A stretch of 64,000 nucleotides of DNA, taken from the NCBI RefSeq assembly GCF_026151205.1, contig NC_087078.1:7642675-7706674 (forward strand), read 5' to 3'. Positions within the stretch are counted from its first letter, which is position 1. Each line of letters starts with the position of its first letter. The notes under the pieces were generated by a model. The model saw only the letters and a program-made list of their open reading frames with translations. It had not been told where the DNA came from and did no database searches. The translations under genes were made by a program, and so were the position numbers. The stretch is from Bolinopsis microptera (Eukaryota; Ctenophora; Tentaculata; Lobata; Bolinopsidae). Shown here one piece after another: positions 1 to 12,667 of this stretch.

Positions 1-563
1 TGCTTTGGGATGCACAAGTGCTTTGAGATGTGCAGGTGCTTGTGGAAGTTAAGCTGCTCTGAGAGGAGAAGTGCGCTTTCTGGTTCTCCAGGACGTGCTC
101 AAGTGGGTCAGGTCGCGTAAGGTGAGAAAACCTACCAAGATCAATCAGATCGATTATGTTTTGGTCCAGCACTAAATCGCTTGTGTCAATTGGCGGCTGA
201 AACTGAATCTGGCTGATAGGCGTCCTATCCATACTGACTTTATTCTGACTAGTTCGCTCTAGGCTATTCCAATCCGAGAAACCAGAATCTTTGCTGTACC
301 GGTTGCGATTCTCCTCGATAAGGGCCTTCTTACGGCGAATAGTGCCAGTAGCATGGTGAAGCTGCAATACGTCGTGGAAGAAATTATCAGGAGTCTGGCA
401 GTTCTGGTCCACTGAGCATTTCCGGGTATCGAAAGCGAACCTCACATCAGCTCGCTGTTTGGCCTTTTCCCTCTCGAGGTAGCGGAGCGTATCCTCGTAG
501 TTTCCTCGCACTACAAACTTAAAACAGTTGCCTTCACCAGCGTGTTCAGCCACAGGTTCAGCC
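1..563 (-). CDS. Exon of an unrecognised gene, opens at ATG, runs off the left edge
   Basis: An open frame of about 187 codons reads leftward from an ATG at 563 to the window edge. It begins MAEPVAEHAGEGNCFKFVV, passes through a charged stretch (YLEREKAKQRADVRFAFDTR), a helical Arg/Lys/Glu part, an acidic-hydrophobic part (DLVLDQNIIDLIDLGRF) and ends in a Ser/Thr/Cys/Gln-rich run. The other two frames on this strand contain stops. The ATG directly follows TTTGTAG, so it may be either the start codon or an internal exon after an AG acceptor. It lies downstream of the LIM gene on the same strand, but that gene's last exon seen here (6261) ends with two bases of a codon and cannot join this exon in phase, so either one more exon lies between or this is a separate gene. 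I do not recognise the family. Confidence 0.6.
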
Positions 564-3003
564 ATCTACAAACACAAATGTTTATAATCAGTGATGTAAA
601 GTTATAAAGGAATATGTTATTGAAATGTAACAACGTAGAGTATCGAAATAAGTAATGGTTATTATTATTATCAGGTCTACGATTTTTAGATTATATTTTA
701 AATAACGACTTCGTATAACAACTTCAAATTACAACTTCATGCCACAAACCTATATCACAACATCAGGAGCTAAATTACATTTCATGTACGACTTCCAGTG
801 ATAGCCAAGGGTGCACCATGGCATTGAAACAATTACTGGTGATATGAACTCTGAAGACCTACTGACTGGCAAAATAACAAAGTAAATGGAATCGCGTGTA
901 CAGAACCGAGGATGAAGCTGAGTTTTAAACCTTAAACAAAGCCTCTAAATCAAGTTAAAAGCAATTTTAACTTTTAACACGTCCTGTTCAGTGTTCATCA
1001 TCTACAACAAACAATAACTGCGCGAGTGGAGAAGCCCATTAAGTTACTCAGCAATACAACAGAAATCAGTTTATATAACGATTCGATTGGCTCGATAATG
1101 TATCTAGCAACATTGACTTGCTAGTTGGTCTAATAAAGGGTGATCAATGTTGAAAATTAGTAAGACCTAAAATATAGAATTAGAAGCTGAATCTGAACAA
1201 CAAATAAGCCTAAAAATAAAACTAAAGCTGCTCACGATCATATTTATACAAACTGCGACCTCTAAAGCGTATTGCCTGCTAAGATAATGATTGCCACCAC
1301 AAAACATAATACCCTTTATCACGACACAAAGCTGTAAAGATAACAACATGGACTCCACATACGGTGGAGTAACGGTGGAGTTTACTGACAGGCAGTGATA
1401 ACAAAAGTAGTGATAACAACGTGGAGGACAATAGGTGGGGTAAAGGTGGGGTAAAGGTGGAGTAGAGCAAACTGACTGATAACAATTTGCAGGACACAAA
1501 CTGGAGTAAAGCTTGCTAACTGATAACAAAGTGTACGACAAAAGAGTGCGACAAAACAGCACAGAGCATTGATCTGTGAACGTATGTGATGTACAGGAAG
1601 GAATATACTAGTGCTGGAATGTTGCTGGATCTAACACCACTAGGAGTGGCTTGATGACTGACCTACGGCTTCTCATTTCCTGATATGATACAGGTTTCCT
1701 CTCTTCCTCCACTAAAATTGTACTCTAAAGTTTCGTGCCATGGACCCTGATTTAAAGCTATTATGTCTGAAATGTTTCATGACGTAGAGCACAAAATTGA
1801 GTAAAGCTGATGAAATGATGAACTCCAAATGTGTTGTCAAAATGTGCAGCGCCTCCAGAGCTTTGAGGGCTCAAGATAACCGATATGCAAGACAGCATGT
1901 CATTAACCCTATTGACACTTGCTGATAAGGAGATTCCAGGGCGATCAACAATATAGGTGACACAAGATAAAGGGAATTATAAGGACTCTGGAAGCATTTG
2001 TAAAGTCCTATCAAAATATATATACACCGCTATATATTGCACCCAAATAGATATTACCCCGGGTGACCCAAATAGATCTGTACCATAAACACTGTTATAG
2101 TACCTCATGATATGGTTCCAAAGAAGGGTAGGGCAGTAGGGAGCCTTACAATATGATGAAGATAGCAGTAATTATGGCATATGTCGGCCGTCGGGATATG
2201 TGGTACATATTAGGTCGGCATATTCACATTTCACATATTGCTTAATCACTGAGTTAGGGGTTTCTGTCGGTACATTTGTAAGGGATGAGCAAGGCACGGC
2301 AATATGCTATACGCTTCCTGTTACGACCCAGTCGCTTCAAAATATATAGGCTGGCCGGCTGGGCAAATGTTGACGCCTAAAATATTCTCCTAGCCAAAAA
2401 GAGACGCCAAAAATACTGAGCAGGCCAAAAAATAACGCCTAAATTATTGAGCTTAAATTAGTGATCTCTCTACAAATGCGCGATCACTTTATATCTAAGA
2501 AAACCAACAAAAGAAAACAACATCCCAGTAAAATTCACTCTTATTACTTATACGAGAACAATCGTACTACCGAATAAGAGTACAGTTCTGACGAAAGCAG
2601 CAGGGAGTTGGCTAGGTTACGTCTCTAAGACAAAAAGTATTAGTGTAGGCTTTTTCTAATTAGACTATTTCGCAAGACTACGGAGTACGGACGTGTCAAA
2701 AGATGAGTTGCAGATGAGAACAAAAGAGAAGGAAAGAGCGATCAGCCTAACATTGATCAACATCAAACCAGGGCGTTGCATTGTCATTGATTGTTACTAA
2801 TACTATACTAATGCTTCAGTATACTAGTGAAAAGGGGACAATGGTCGCATTAATGGACATAACATTCGATCGTATTGCTTGAGTGTTACAGCAAGCAATA
2901 CGGTTTAACGGTTGATGCCGAGTGCCGACCATATTATGATTTGTGCTTTCAACGTGACCACAATTTGAAGAATGCAGCTGAATGAGATTTCGATATTGCC
3001 TAT

Positions 3004-3047
3004 ATAATAGCAATGTCTTCCTATATATAGGAAGACATTGCTATTAT
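3004..3047. repeat. Perfect 44-bp palindrome
   Basis: Two 22-base arms with no spacer, centred on CTATATATAG (3021-3030). The arm sequence AATAGCAATGTCTTC is then partly repeated once more to the right (AAATTGCTATTATTATATA). It could extrude as a cruciform or fold into a hairpin transcript. No flanking target duplication is evident. Confidence 0.85.
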
Positions 3048-5639
3048 TATAAATTGCTATTATTATATATAAATGCAGCTAGTTCAAACTGCTTTTCCCC
3101 CCTAAAAATGAGAAAACCAAACCATCACGGTATCTCAGGATCTGAACGATGTATGTATCTACTGTAGTAGATGTAGTAAATGTATGTATCTACTATCTAC
3201 TGAAGCTGATACAAGAAGGCTGTCCAGATAGCTATACAATTAAAATGGGAGAAATTTGGCGTATAACTGATTACAAACTCAGTGAAGCAAATGGACTACA
3301 ATTCAACAAGTTTAATCAAGTACTGCAATTATAATCAGTTTAATTTTAAACAAATGTGCTGCTCAGCATACTAATCATTGGCTGCATAATGCAATTATAC
3401 ATAATATGCGGTTAATCACCGCTCATGAAATGTTATCTATTTTCTCAGCAGATTACTTATCAACCTTTGATTATACTATGCTATTTGAAGCGATTACTAA
3501 TTGAGATTAAGATTTTAAATGCTGTTTATCGAGATCCTCCCTGGCAAGGAACCATCAGAGCCACAGAGCTTTAAGTTGTTTTAAAATCATACCTCAAGCT
3601 TTCCAGGTTTTAAATTCGTGAACTTGCCCGACGTTAAAACAGAAGTTGTACGTTTAAACAATATATACTACATGGATACTGGATGCCCATTGCCCACTGT
3701 CCATTCGTCCTGACCTCAAACAAAGATACATCAAACAACAAGTCCACGTGTGGCAACTGAATTCTAAATACAGGGGACTAGGGTAATAACTGAGTTGGTG
3801 CTGACTGGTACCGACTAGTAACCGAGGAAACTAGTGTTCATTTTGGACGGAAAAGTCATTCGAGAGAGATGAGCTGATTTACTTGTAATTTAAACTGTTC
3901 AACATCAGTTAGCGCTTGTGACAGTTCAGGTGGGGCAGAAGGTGCTATTTATAGAATACAGAACTTGAACAGGAAGCTTGACTGATTGCTTAGGTGCCAA
4001 TTTCCATAACTTTACAACTTTCAATATCTATCATGTGCATGGACTGTTCACGTTAGTTATAATATTGGCGGTTGTTTCTTGGCGCCAATATAAGTTTCAC
4101 TGACCAAATTGCAAAACAATATCGACACAATATATAATATCGCATTATGAATATTAGACCGAAATAAGACTCCGAAACGAATGCTTGTTTTAAATCAGGA
4201 TATAACCGTTTACCATATAGTTTCATAAACGTAACTTCAGAATAAATAGTGAAGAACGCGTTTTGTCTCAGTTCCTCACTAGGCTAAATCACGCACTTTC
4301 CGATCTAGACTCTAGATTCTAGAGGTAGTGGATTCGAATCTTAGTTTTGCCCTATTACATAGACCGTCCTTGACGTCCAAGGATTCCTTGGGTTTATACA
4401 CTTACAGAAGCCAAAAGGGAAACCGTTATAATATAAGGTTTTAAATGTGTAGCTTCGCTTCTTGTTAATGGCTGGCCAAAAATGAACTAAATGGTGTTTG
4501 CTAGCCAAAGTTAAATAGTTAAATAAGTATCTAGATAAAAACACGTGGGATCAGGATTTTCTCACTTGTTACATGCACCGTTCTCAGAAGATGAAGCACC
4601 AGATTAGCACTTTAACATAGCTCTGTATTAGTATTACTAATATATTATACAATACATTAGTAATTTACTAATACAGGGCTAATAAGTATATAATATTATA
4701 TACTAATTTAGTATTGCTGAAACACTATGTAGATACAGTATATCAGTTCAACGCAGTTCACCGCCTGTTTTCTCCACTCACAAGTAAAGATTCAGACAAA
4801 GAGAAAAGAATCAATCACAACTCAAAGAGCTCAGCGGTGAAAACCATCAAAAAGACCTTATCAAAGAAGGATCTCACAGTGTGGCAACATAGACACCACA
4901 TTCCACAGTAACCACAAACATAAACTCCACCTTTTGAACTAACCGAACTTATAAAGACGCATAATCCACGCATAACGACGCTTAATACACCACGAGGCGA
5001 TTAAACCATAAAACTGGGAGGATACCAGATAATATCAAATTCCTGGGAAAATATTCCGGGACTCACAACACATCCTAGTAGTAAGTAGACTTTCGGACAG
5101 TCTCAGCCAGCTCGGGCAGTCGCTCAGCCAGCTCTGGCAGTCTTAGTCAGTGCACCTCAGACTAGTTGTTGACCATGTACCACATACCCCCCTCTCACAA
5201 TGAAGCCTCTCCCGATCATCTCTTGAACTCCTTCAAGACCTGAAGTGTTGGGAACCTGGTCCGGAACCAGTGTGCGGTGAGCACCTCCTCCGCAAGAAGT
5301 CCTGAAGTGGAGGGAAACTCTTCCTCCACAAGTGTGGAAGAGCACCGGAGCTTGGTGTGATGCAGGTCCCGACACGTCGTCAGCATGAGGGTGGTATCTC
5401 ACAGTAATGTGCTCATATCTTCTTGTGCGAGAGACTGTGGTCACGTGATCTACCAGCTTGTGTGTGGTGGTTCAGAGAACGTACTGGTTATGTGATGTGT
5501 TCTAATGTTAGATTGTAGTGCTCATGTCGTGTCTGAAGGGTTAGGACCCGCCGTCTCTCGGCTTTACTCTTATCATTAAAATTCCGTGGGAGGGATGATA
5601 GTTGTGGTATGCGATGAATAATATGCTATTATAATTATA

Positions 5640-5764
5640 TCAGATCTGGATACTGATTGGGAGGTGAACCATGTTGCAATCTGATTGGTTCAGCTGATGG
5701 CTGATTTTATCGCTGTGACATGTCATGATAATATGGTTCATTTCCCCGCCAGTATCCAGATATA
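5640..5764. repeat. Short MITE-like inverted repeat
   Basis: A left arm reading ATCTGGATACTG, then GGG and TGAACCAT, is matched in reverse complement on the right, giving imperfect arms of about 33 bp around a 55-bp centre. Total about 125 bp. A target duplication is not certain, so the superfamily is left open. Confidence 0.55.
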
Positions 5765-6260
5765 AAAATCAGTATCTTTACTTCTTTCGTGTCCTAAACA
5801 AGTTAATCATTTATTAGGTTCGAAAACTGGAATCAGAAAACAAGTGCTAGTCAAACATAGATTCAATCACTGATTGGATCAGCAAGAATGTAAATTGTAA
5901 ATAAAAGTCAATATAAAAGTTGTAAATAAAGTAACAAATTGTCATATTGAGTCAATAAGCAAGCCAACAATTAGTTAGGACCTCCCTTTGCAAAGAAACC
6001 CATCATAGGTTGACTGTTGATAAACTTCACCACTAAAAACGTCACTCCTCAAATTATATTGCGACTGTTATAAATTGTTATAATAACTAGTTATAAGTTG
6101 TTGTAGTGAAGCTGTCGTAACAGATCGTGGCTTGGTGATTGGTGAATATAGTGGCAAATAGTGAGACAATAAAGAAATTATCAATTAAAATCATTAAACA
6201 ATCATTAAAATATCAGCCATAATAAATAAAATAAAATAAAGTAAATAATAAAAGACTTAC

Positions 6261-9200
6261 ACGAAACATTCCTCGTGCCAATGTCCGTCGTTAGTTGTAA
6301 TGATAGCCTTCCTGTTGACGTCTTGTAAGCGCTCTTTACACAGGAAACAGTCCTTCTTAGAGAGATCGTCCTGAGATTCAGCGATACTGCGGAGCAATAA
6401 ATTCAGGAATCAAGTACAACTAAAAATAACGGATATATAACAGTTTGCTTGATATACCAGCACACATTTTTTGGTACTTCTGGGAATCAGTGGAAATCAC
6501 GTACAAGTGCAATTTCCTCTGCATGACCGTGGCTGTTAATTAGCTCTGCATGATTAGTGATGCTAATCAGTACAAAGGGGTGGTGCTACTGGAAACATCC
6601 GGCTCTTATTATACAGAACTGTCTTGGATCTTGAAACTTTTGTAGGGATTCAAAAGCTGTGTTTCTATGGATTCAAATTGGATCGCATGTAAGTAGTTCA
6701 AGCATTTTACTATCCATTTTCCATGGTGTTCAGACTTCAGAGATTAAGCAAGTTTTCTTTTGTATGGATTGATAGTACAGAACAATAATACATTATCTGA
6801 CAGTTGCAGTTGGTTTTATGCGAAAATTAAGTAGATTGGATTTTTTGACTTATTCTTAAATTTTTATTTTGAAACAGAAGCATCTAGCTGTTTCAACAAG
6901 TTTTCTTAACGATATACGGACAGGCTCGTAGAGAAGTCTATTTCATAATTTTCAATGAAATTTTTCGTCTAAATTTTGCCAATTTTCGAGGCAGGTTAAC
7001 CGAAAAAAAATTTCGTTTGCAGAAAAAACATTCAACAAGCTAGGACCTTTTTCAATTTCGTAATCAATCCAAATTTGAAACGAAAATGATCGAATCTTAA
7101 CAACAGGTAGCTCCTTACATTCAGATAAAGACCAAATTCATTGTTATTTAAAATTGATGCGGAGCCATCAATCATGTAAAGCAAGCTTAAAAACGGATAA
7201 TGTCCATTGTAAAAATGACAAAAAAACCTGCTTGAAGTTGAACGCAACTTGCTGGACGTGACCTTCACTAGCTTTGAGTTCTCAGAACATTTTTTTCTAT
7301 CGAGAAAGAAAAGAACTGATTCAAAAATAAACCGAAGAATGGCAAACATTTTTTGGCCAGCTTACACTTGGCGCCCCGCAGTGATCTAAAAAACAAGTGG
7401 CTAATTTAATTAGCTCAGGTATTTTACACTAAATACCAAGCCCAAAAATTAAATCGAGTTTTCCTGTCATATGTTTCTAACCACATACATATTATAATGA
7501 TCATAAAGTTGTTTTAAATCGTAAATTCTGGAGATATTTATTATCGTCATTCGTCACGCACAGATGGATTATAGAAGACAAAGAAGTGCTCGTCACGTTT
7601 AGGTGCCGATTTCTCACACCTCCATTATGGGATGTACAATGTACAATGTACATTGTACATTGTACATACCACGATCAAAATAACACCACGAAACTATGGC
7701 GACAGACTCGATGACTCAGTATATTAGTTTGTTTAGAAATTAACTTTTGATTACTGCAGTGTTCAAGTCTAGATTAGGTTTTTCAAAGCAGATTATTCTA
7801 GCAATATATTGTACATCAAATCTCACGTACTGGTAGATTCAGATTTTGGCACAAATAGTGCCCAAACAATCAGAGAAGTAAACTATGTACATTTTGTTTT
7901 CAGATGACTCTTGTCTGATACCGACTGATACACATTAACGTGAAGTAAATTGAATTTCCAGTTATCCCAGACACCAATAACATCTGCGACTGCAATAAAC
8001 TTAGAGTACAGACTACAATACAAAGATGTCTTAATTAAGTTTAATGTAAGCTTAAAATATATTTTAGATAAGTTTTAACTTTTATGTAAGTTCTAGATCT
8101 AAGTTAAAAGTAAGTTCTCAGTAAATATATACCTGTCGAAGCCGTTGTATCCAGAACCGTACATGCCGTTAGCACCAGGAACTTCTTGTTGAGGCAGGTA
8201 CACGCTAGCTCTGTGCAGGCCTGGAGATCTGCCGTCTGGGGTGCCTGGGGAGACAATATGGGTTAGAATTAATATGAAAATGTGTGGGGTTCTGGGGAAA
8301 ATGTATGGGGTTCTGGGGGAGAAATAGATTAATGTTCGAGTTGGAGGACGTTTACCCCGGCTCTAGGTAGGTGGGGTCTGATAATACAGGGTGGGCGGTG
8401 GCCCAGAAGTAACTGCCCACACGCAACCCTTTAATAACTCACGTAATTCTTCTTAGAATTGCACAGAAATTTCAGAGATTATAGATATGGGTCAAACTTA
8501 GATTTCCTGAACGTTTCGTCAAATTTAACTAATTACTAATTACACGCCAATCCCTCTTTTTCGGTTTTGTCACCATAAAGTGAGAACGCTTTCAGCTAGG
8601 AACTTCAAAGTTTCTAGACATATTTGGTTTGATAATTGAAGTGCTTTCCCAAAATTCAAGTTGGTTGTTCACAATTTGACCGAGTTATGACCCTTTTAAG
8701 ATATTGCAGATACGTGATTTCGTCACCCAATCAGTAATCTCATCGGGAGCTATTCGCTAGCGAGCAACAGTGAGCCTCATTAGGCGGTAACGAGCATGTT
8801 GGTGGATGACAATCTGATCACTTTGAGTGAATACTGTATAAGTCGGAAAAAGGGGTGAACTCAACGCTTCAATGAGACAAAAATGTTGAACTTGAAGGAG
8901 GGTAGGGGAGTAGCTAAAAGGAATGTAGCTAAAAGGAATGTTACATGTTTTGCTAGACTATCATGTATTAATTCTCGATGACACTCAGTGCAATTAAATG
9001 AGGTGTTATGAGGGTACTCAATCAGTGTAAAAGAGAATCAGAGATATGGGGCGAAAATGTTGCCAAATTTTGAGTAGCCTGGGCCCTGGGGTATGGTAAC
9101 AGAGGAGGGAACACTTTGTGGATTAACCAAACATATTTTTACATCCCCATCACCAACGACTCGGCCCATTGCCCATTTACCATCACCCATTGATCATTAA

Positions 9201-12200
9201 TTACTAAGTATCACCCGGCGCGGCTTCTTTTCTACCTGGTCTTGGCAACATACATTTTTGTCTGCTGGAAGTTTCTATATATCGATATTATGTAGCCGAT
9301 ATCAAACAACCACCATTACTCAACACAAGAATTCCATACTCAATACCGTACACAATTACACATAGTTTCGTCTGGATGCGGGTGTGATACTTATCCCAAA
9401 GGTATAAGTCGACAATAATGTGATTTTGTAACATCGGGGTGTCTGTGGAAGTATGGGCATGGTAAGGAGAAGAACTGTCACGTGGGGTAAGGATAGAGGA
9501 AACATCACGTGATCTGACAACAACGTGTCACGTGGTGTAAGGATAGAGGAAACACCACGTGGTGTCTGACTGTTTTACAACTTCAGCTCAAACATTGTCG
9601 TGGCGATCAATTAGCACTAAAACTATACACGATCCAAGAAGAACTCAAGTCTTTAGTTTTACCAAGTGATGACTGATGACATATCATCGGTAATCTTTAT
9701 CCACCAACACATCAGAACACTTCAAATTCATCAGAACACTTAAAACAGTGCTTCTGATTGGTAGAAAACTGAGTGACATGGAGTAAGTACGGTTAAAGTG
9801 GACCATCCAACTTACTATTCTTCCTCCTGGGAATAGGTTTATCCTCCTCCGGCGGAGAGCAAGGAGCACTAGGAGTAAGAGGGGGCTGGTCGATAACCCC
9901 CACATGAGTAGACCGTCTTTGTCCCAACCCAGGATGCGTCTTCCAAGCACTCGGTTGAAGACTGAACTTTCGAGACTTCCTATTATCAGCTCGACGCTCC
10001 GGGTCGTGGGTATCCTTCAAGAACCTTTTGAAATTAAACATGCTGACGACTTTTCACGAAACTGAGCTTGGAAGTTTCCAGAAATGAGTCTAGATCCGAC
10101 AAGAAAGAAAACAAAAACCCCGACACTACGATAAACCAGCTCGTAGAGGACGTCCACACTTTATACAAATAGCGAACGCATACAACAAACAATACTACTT
10201 TTATAATAATACACCTCTCCTACAACATGATATCCTCATAACATGATGTGTGGGGATCAGTAGCAGTACTGTAGTAGCTGTTTGGAGATGGGGGAGATAA
10301 GAGGTCGTTAACGAGGGTATGGCTTTATGACGTGATGGCGTCACTTCAGGTTGTCTTTCTAACGGCTAGCCTGGGTTCAGCAGTTCCCTTCAGTACCTCC
10401 CTCCGTTCAGACACTGGTTGTAAAGTGTGTCACGTGACTTCGCAACTCTATCTCTTTTAATGTTTAGTATCTAGATTCTAGATGTTTTTGAGGCTGCATT
10501 TGCACTTGTGTGTTTGTCTGGCAAAATGGGTTTATAGAACTCTTATCTTTGTGAATGTCCCATAGTTCACAAATAAGATGCCGTGTTAAACGAATATACA
10601 TTCCAGAGATACCTTTAACTAAATTCGATTTAAGTGTTACAAAGTATATTAGAGAATAGAGAGTCTACATCCATAACACGCACACACACACACACATGTA
10701 CACACATTCCAAGAATAAATAGGATCACCGCTCTGAAAACAGAATTGGCACCACTCCAAGAGAAACTAACCTTCAACTGCGCAGCTATCTATGCAAATAT
10801 GTAGGAACTTCAAATACCCAAACTCTACTCAAAAGCAATGTTCAAACATTAGACAACAACAAAAATCGCATCACGAAAACAAAAATCGTGAAAGAAATAT
10901 CACTGCCAGTTGCCACCATGAGCCGCAACAAAGTGAATTGAAGAAGGTTCCATGTGAGAATGAGAAATACGTACAGCGTGTACACAGACAGGTATTAATA
11001 CTGCACAACAACTAGGAGAGAGAGAGAGCAGGTTTAACTCTCCTGATCAGTGTATATTAGCTGGGGATTAAACTATTATCCTGGTGCAGTTCAGAATTAC
11101 GGGATATGAGAACAGGTAAAGATCTGCACGATCATTATAAAACCTGTCCAGGTGGGAATTTAAACAATGTGAGTTGTGTGTAGTGCTAGGTAGTTCTGCT
11201 TTTCTTGTTAAGGAGTTACAGTGGAGATTCACGGCCGGTTGAATGGAGACGGTGTGAACTTTGATAACAAGCAAACGTGTGGAAAACACAGAGTGTCTAT
11301 TGAACGGAGACAGTGGTGGTCGAAATGAAGAGTGCTTGCCTTTGATGAGGCGCCAAAACCAGCCACTAGTGCATTAAGCAGGAAAGCAGTAGCACAGAAT
11401 AGAAACATTTACTTCTCTCTCTTTTAATCAGCCGAGAACAGCATTAAAATGCATATGATCTTGTTGCTTATTTATGTCTTAGTCGTAAATAATTTTTAAA
11501 TTTTCAGTCCGTTCCCGCTATTCACAACACTGCATGATTACTATTGGATTTACTTAATCCCATCATTCATAGTCATAACAAAAATTTAGTAGTCATGTAA
11601 TAGCAATGTAATAGCAATGTGATAGCAATGTAATAGCCATGAATGTAACCCAGCACATTATTGGCGGCTAATCTTTGGAAATGATTCCAAACAAACACAA
11701 AGCTAGAATTCCATGAGTACATTCCGATTGTGTACTAGCCAGTAACCATGATATGTGTTAAGATTCTGTTACAATAACAATCTCACCGTAGCCATAATCA
11801 CTGTAGTCATAGTCAAAGTACAACCCGGACCCGACCCAATCATAGTCATAGTCGTGACTATTGACAGGTGACAGAGGAGGCCTTCTTCTCTGTAGTGATG
11901 GGGCTAGAGGAGGAGGAGGAAGAGGTGGCCTGCCTCTCGGCTTGGGAGAACATTCCATAAATCAGAACAAAGATATATCAGGATCAAGATTCCAACTACG
12001 CAAACGAACACACAGTGAACATTCTAAATAATCGTGAACCTTGGCAAATTATTCTATACCTAGTTGAAACTCCATGAGGGTGCATAGGGGTACATTATGA
12101 GTGTGAGACGTGAGTGTAAAGGGTAACAATTCTATTCACTATGCAAAACATGTTTTTTTCATCTCCTTCAATATAAATCTTACCATAGTCATAGTCATAG

Positions 12201-12576
12201 TCAGAGTTCAACCCAACCCAGTCGTAGTCTAAATCATAGTCATGAGATTGAGCCGGTGACAGAGGGGGTCTCCCATTCTGAGGAGGGCTCAGAGGGGGTC
12301 TCCCATTCTGAGGAGGAGGTAGAGGTGGCCTTCCTCTCGGGATCGGGGAGTCACAGTCCATGATAAATCAGGGATGCTACATTACAACCCAGCAACGCAA
12401 ACGAACAACAGTTTAAAACTTAACCCCAGCCGTATTTATAACAAGGTGGGGACTCCACATTTTAACCTACAGATCATATAATATAATAAAACTAGCAGCA
12501 AATTTAGAGAAAGCAAGAATGTCAAACCAGCTCGGGAGAGAAGTAAAGGATGAGCCGCATGAGAGAGATAGAACAG

Positions 12577-12667
<91 letters not shown>

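Larger units (their letters stand above)
564..6260. other. Long intron or intergenic stretch
   Basis: AT-rich, no convincing exon. It holds a perfect palindrome near 3.0 kb, a MITE-like inverted repeat near 5.7 kb, GGTGG-rich short repeats at 1360-1470, a patch of CCAAAAA/GACGCC repeats at 2370-2450 and a GC-richer patch at 5150-5450. If the exon at 1-563 belongs to the LIM gene, one exon of phase 2 to 0 should be hidden here; I could not find it. Confidence 0.5.

Noticed and set aside
4290-4365. tRNA-like B box (GGATTCGAATCT) suggesting a tRNA or SINE
   Set aside because: No A box at the right distance and no cloverleaf pairing that I can build.
5157-5444. 95-codon minus-strand frame in a GC-richer patch (MTTVSRTRRYEHITVRYH...)
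   Set aside because: Tempting as the missing LIM exon, but it lacks paired Cys, fitting splice sites and the needed phase.
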